Part shown: positions 62,548-64,000 of the stretch, one piece after another | Layout: the number at the start of each line of letters is the position of its first letter | How positions within the stretch are numbered: position 1 is the first letter of the stretch | NCBI GenBank assembly: GCA_963776465.1 | Contig: CAVZMV010000001.1 | Coordinates: 1 to 64,000, forward strand | Source: DASRHK01 sp963776465 | Lineage (GTDB): Bacteria; Pseudomonadota; Gammaproteobacteria; Nevskiales; Nevskiaceae | Direction: 5' to 3' | Length of the DNA stretch: 64,000 bases | The notes under the pieces: model-generated | Seen by the model: the letters and a program-made list of their open reading frames with translations, nothing else | What the model was told of the DNA's origin: nothing | Databases searched by the model: none | Made by a program: the position numbers and the translations under genes

Positions 62548-64000
62548 ATGACTCGCGTGGTCGTCTTCGCAATAGGACTCGCGGCGCTGGCCCTGCATGC
62601 ACTTCGCTACTACCCTTTCCTCGCGGACGACGCGCTGATCTCCCTGCGCTACGCGCGAAATTTCGTTGATGGCCTTGGACTCGTCTGGAATGCGGGAGAG
62701 CGAGTTGAAGGCTACTCAAACCTCTCCTGGATCCTCCTGTGCAGCGCCTTACATGCACTCGGGGTGGATCTGGTCACGGCAGCACGCGGCCTTGGTGCGG
62801 CGTGCGGCGCTCTCCTCGTGTTGGCGCTCGCCTTTCTGTCAGGTGACAGCGCGTCAATGCTGTCGCGACTATGGGCGCCCTTTTTTCTCGCGACGCTCGG
62901 CTGCGTTGCAGCGTGGCTGCTCGCCGGACTTGAACAGCCGCTGCTTTACGCCTTGGTAGCGGCTGTGTTTTGGCTTCTGGGCTGCGGATCGTTGTCGACG
63001 ACACGGGCCGCTTTGGCCGGCGCTGCCCTTGGGGGGCTGACTGTGACGCGGCCGGACGCGATCCTTGTAGGCGCGCCGGCGGTCGCAGCCATCCTGTTCG
63101 CTCCTGATTTACAAGTCCGATCCCGCAATCGGCTTGCCGCACTCGTTGCCTGCGTGCCTTTGGCGGTCCTGGTCGCGCAACTGGCGTCCGCATCCACTAC
63201 TACGGAGACTGGCTACCGAATCCGGCACGGGCGAAAATCGCGCTCAACCTGGATCGCCTCGCGCATGGCTGGGTGTATGTGGAGCGCGGGCTCAGTTCGG
63301 CTCTCCCCCTGCTTATAGCCAGCGCAGTGTTTGCGACGCTTGCCGCACGCCATCGGCGATATCGACGGATACTGATCCTCACACTTGGAACGGCGGTTCT
63401 CTGGTGCGGTTACGTTGCGACCGTCGGCGGCGACATCTTTCCGGCCTATCGCATGCTCGGGCTGCCTCTGGTTGCGCTCACATGCCTTATTGCCGGGACG
63501 GCAGGCCTCATCGATTCCATGGTGACGGCGCAGCGCATAGCCACGCACCTGCTCCTGCTCGCTCTGCTCGCGGCGCTGGTCATCATGCAGCGCGACGACG
63601 ACGCGAACCGCCGCGCGCTGTCCGAGCGCTGGGAGTTCGACGGGGAATCGATCGGCACCGCGCTCAAAAGGGGGTTTCCGCAACGACCGCTGCTGGCAGT
63701 GACAGCCTCGGGCTGTCTCCCTTATTGGTCCGAACTGCCCGCCGTTGACTCCCTAGGCCTGAACGACGCCTATCTCGCCAAACACCCGCCACCCAGCTTC
63801 GGGCACGGCTTGCTGGCTCACGAATTAGGCGATGCCGCCTATCTCCTTGCCCGACGTCCGGACCTGATCAGTTGGTGCCGGCCCAAGGGCAAGGTCGAGC
63901 CCTGCTTCCGCTACGAGCAAGATCTCGCCCAGAACCCCGAATTCCGCTCGAGCTACGTTCCTGTGCGATTCGTCGGGGATCCGCCGCGAGCTTCAGAATC
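62548..64000 (+). pseudogene. GT-C type membrane glycosyltransferase, one frameshift, cut by window end
   Basis: Polytopic membrane protein similar in pattern to the AftB-type GT-C family: an acidic pair in FLADDALISLRYARN (about residues 25-39) followed by GLGLVWNAGERVEGYSN, then TRPDAI, YGDWLPNPA and VGGDIFPAYR in the expected order. Such enzymes use lipid-linked sugars to modify cell-surface glycans or proteins. The first frame runs to about 63,188; the YGDWLPNP part and all of the remaining sequence to 64,000 read in another frame (from 63,189), which stays open to the window end without a stop. The same break occurs in the left arm, so it is either a real mutation or a shared consensus error. 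ATG 62,515 is an alternative start. Confidence 0.68.

Overview
The window is one long inverted repeat. Bases 1 to about 31,686 are the reverse complement of about 31,764 to 63,515, turning at a run of 38 A (31,687-31,724). Every gene therefore appears twice in opposite orientation, except the last 485 bases (63,516-64,000), whose partner would lie beyond the left edge. The unique content is about 32 kb with 28 genes. The arms are not equal. The right arm is almost fully open-reading, apart from 31.7-33.0 kb and 49.2-50.1 kb. The left arm is clean at 1-4.9 kb and 8.8-13.9 kb but broken by frequent indels from 13.9 kb to the turn, with shorter damaged patches at 5.0-8.8 kb. Some left-arm patches also carry protein changes that look like real homologues from other organisms rather than random errors. 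The most economical explanation is a fold-back chimeric long read or contig whose inner left arm was poorly covered and perhaps polished with cross-mapped reads. This is inference; a genuine inverted duplication cannot be excluded from sequence alone.

The organism is probably a high-GC member of the Pseudomonadota (beta or gamma side). The indicators are DarP/YjgA, YaeQ, a bacterial RIO1-like kinase, class I fructose-1,6-bisphosphatase, CspA, and intergenic hairpins starting GTAGGAGGGGC that resemble those common in gammaproteobacteria. No rRNA, tRNA, phage, transposon or CRISPR array was found.

Right arm outward from the turn: an AarF/UbiB-family kinase, a lipoprotein alpha/beta-hydrolase, fbp and a small lipoprotein form a forward run ending at a bidirectional terminator. 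A DUF6351-type secreted protein follows on the reverse strand, then a Tat-exported dienelactone hydrolase, OsmC (reverse) and a membrane hybrid histidine kinase. A secreted M49-like zinc peptidase and a TPR protein form a reverse operon. Next are a 166-residue protein, an H-NOX-like protein, and a very large hybrid kinase whose GTG overlaps the H-NOX stop. Beyond these lie a secreted protein, a lipoprotein peptidase/hydrolase with a basic tail, a CocE/S15-type hydrolase, a small secreted protein and two GST-fold proteins. The outer block holds darP, a GIY-YIG nuclease, a RIO kinase, yaeQ, a 32-residue basic protein, a ketoacyl synthase, cspA, a TauE/SafE permease and a GT-C type glycosyltransferase cut by the window end. 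The left arm repeats this list in mirror order.

Biologically, the most notable unit is the translationally coupled H-NOX-like sensor and double hybrid kinase, a candidate gas/redox-sensing pathway. The rest is a mixture of housekeeping genes and an unusually rich set of exported alpha/beta-hydrolases.
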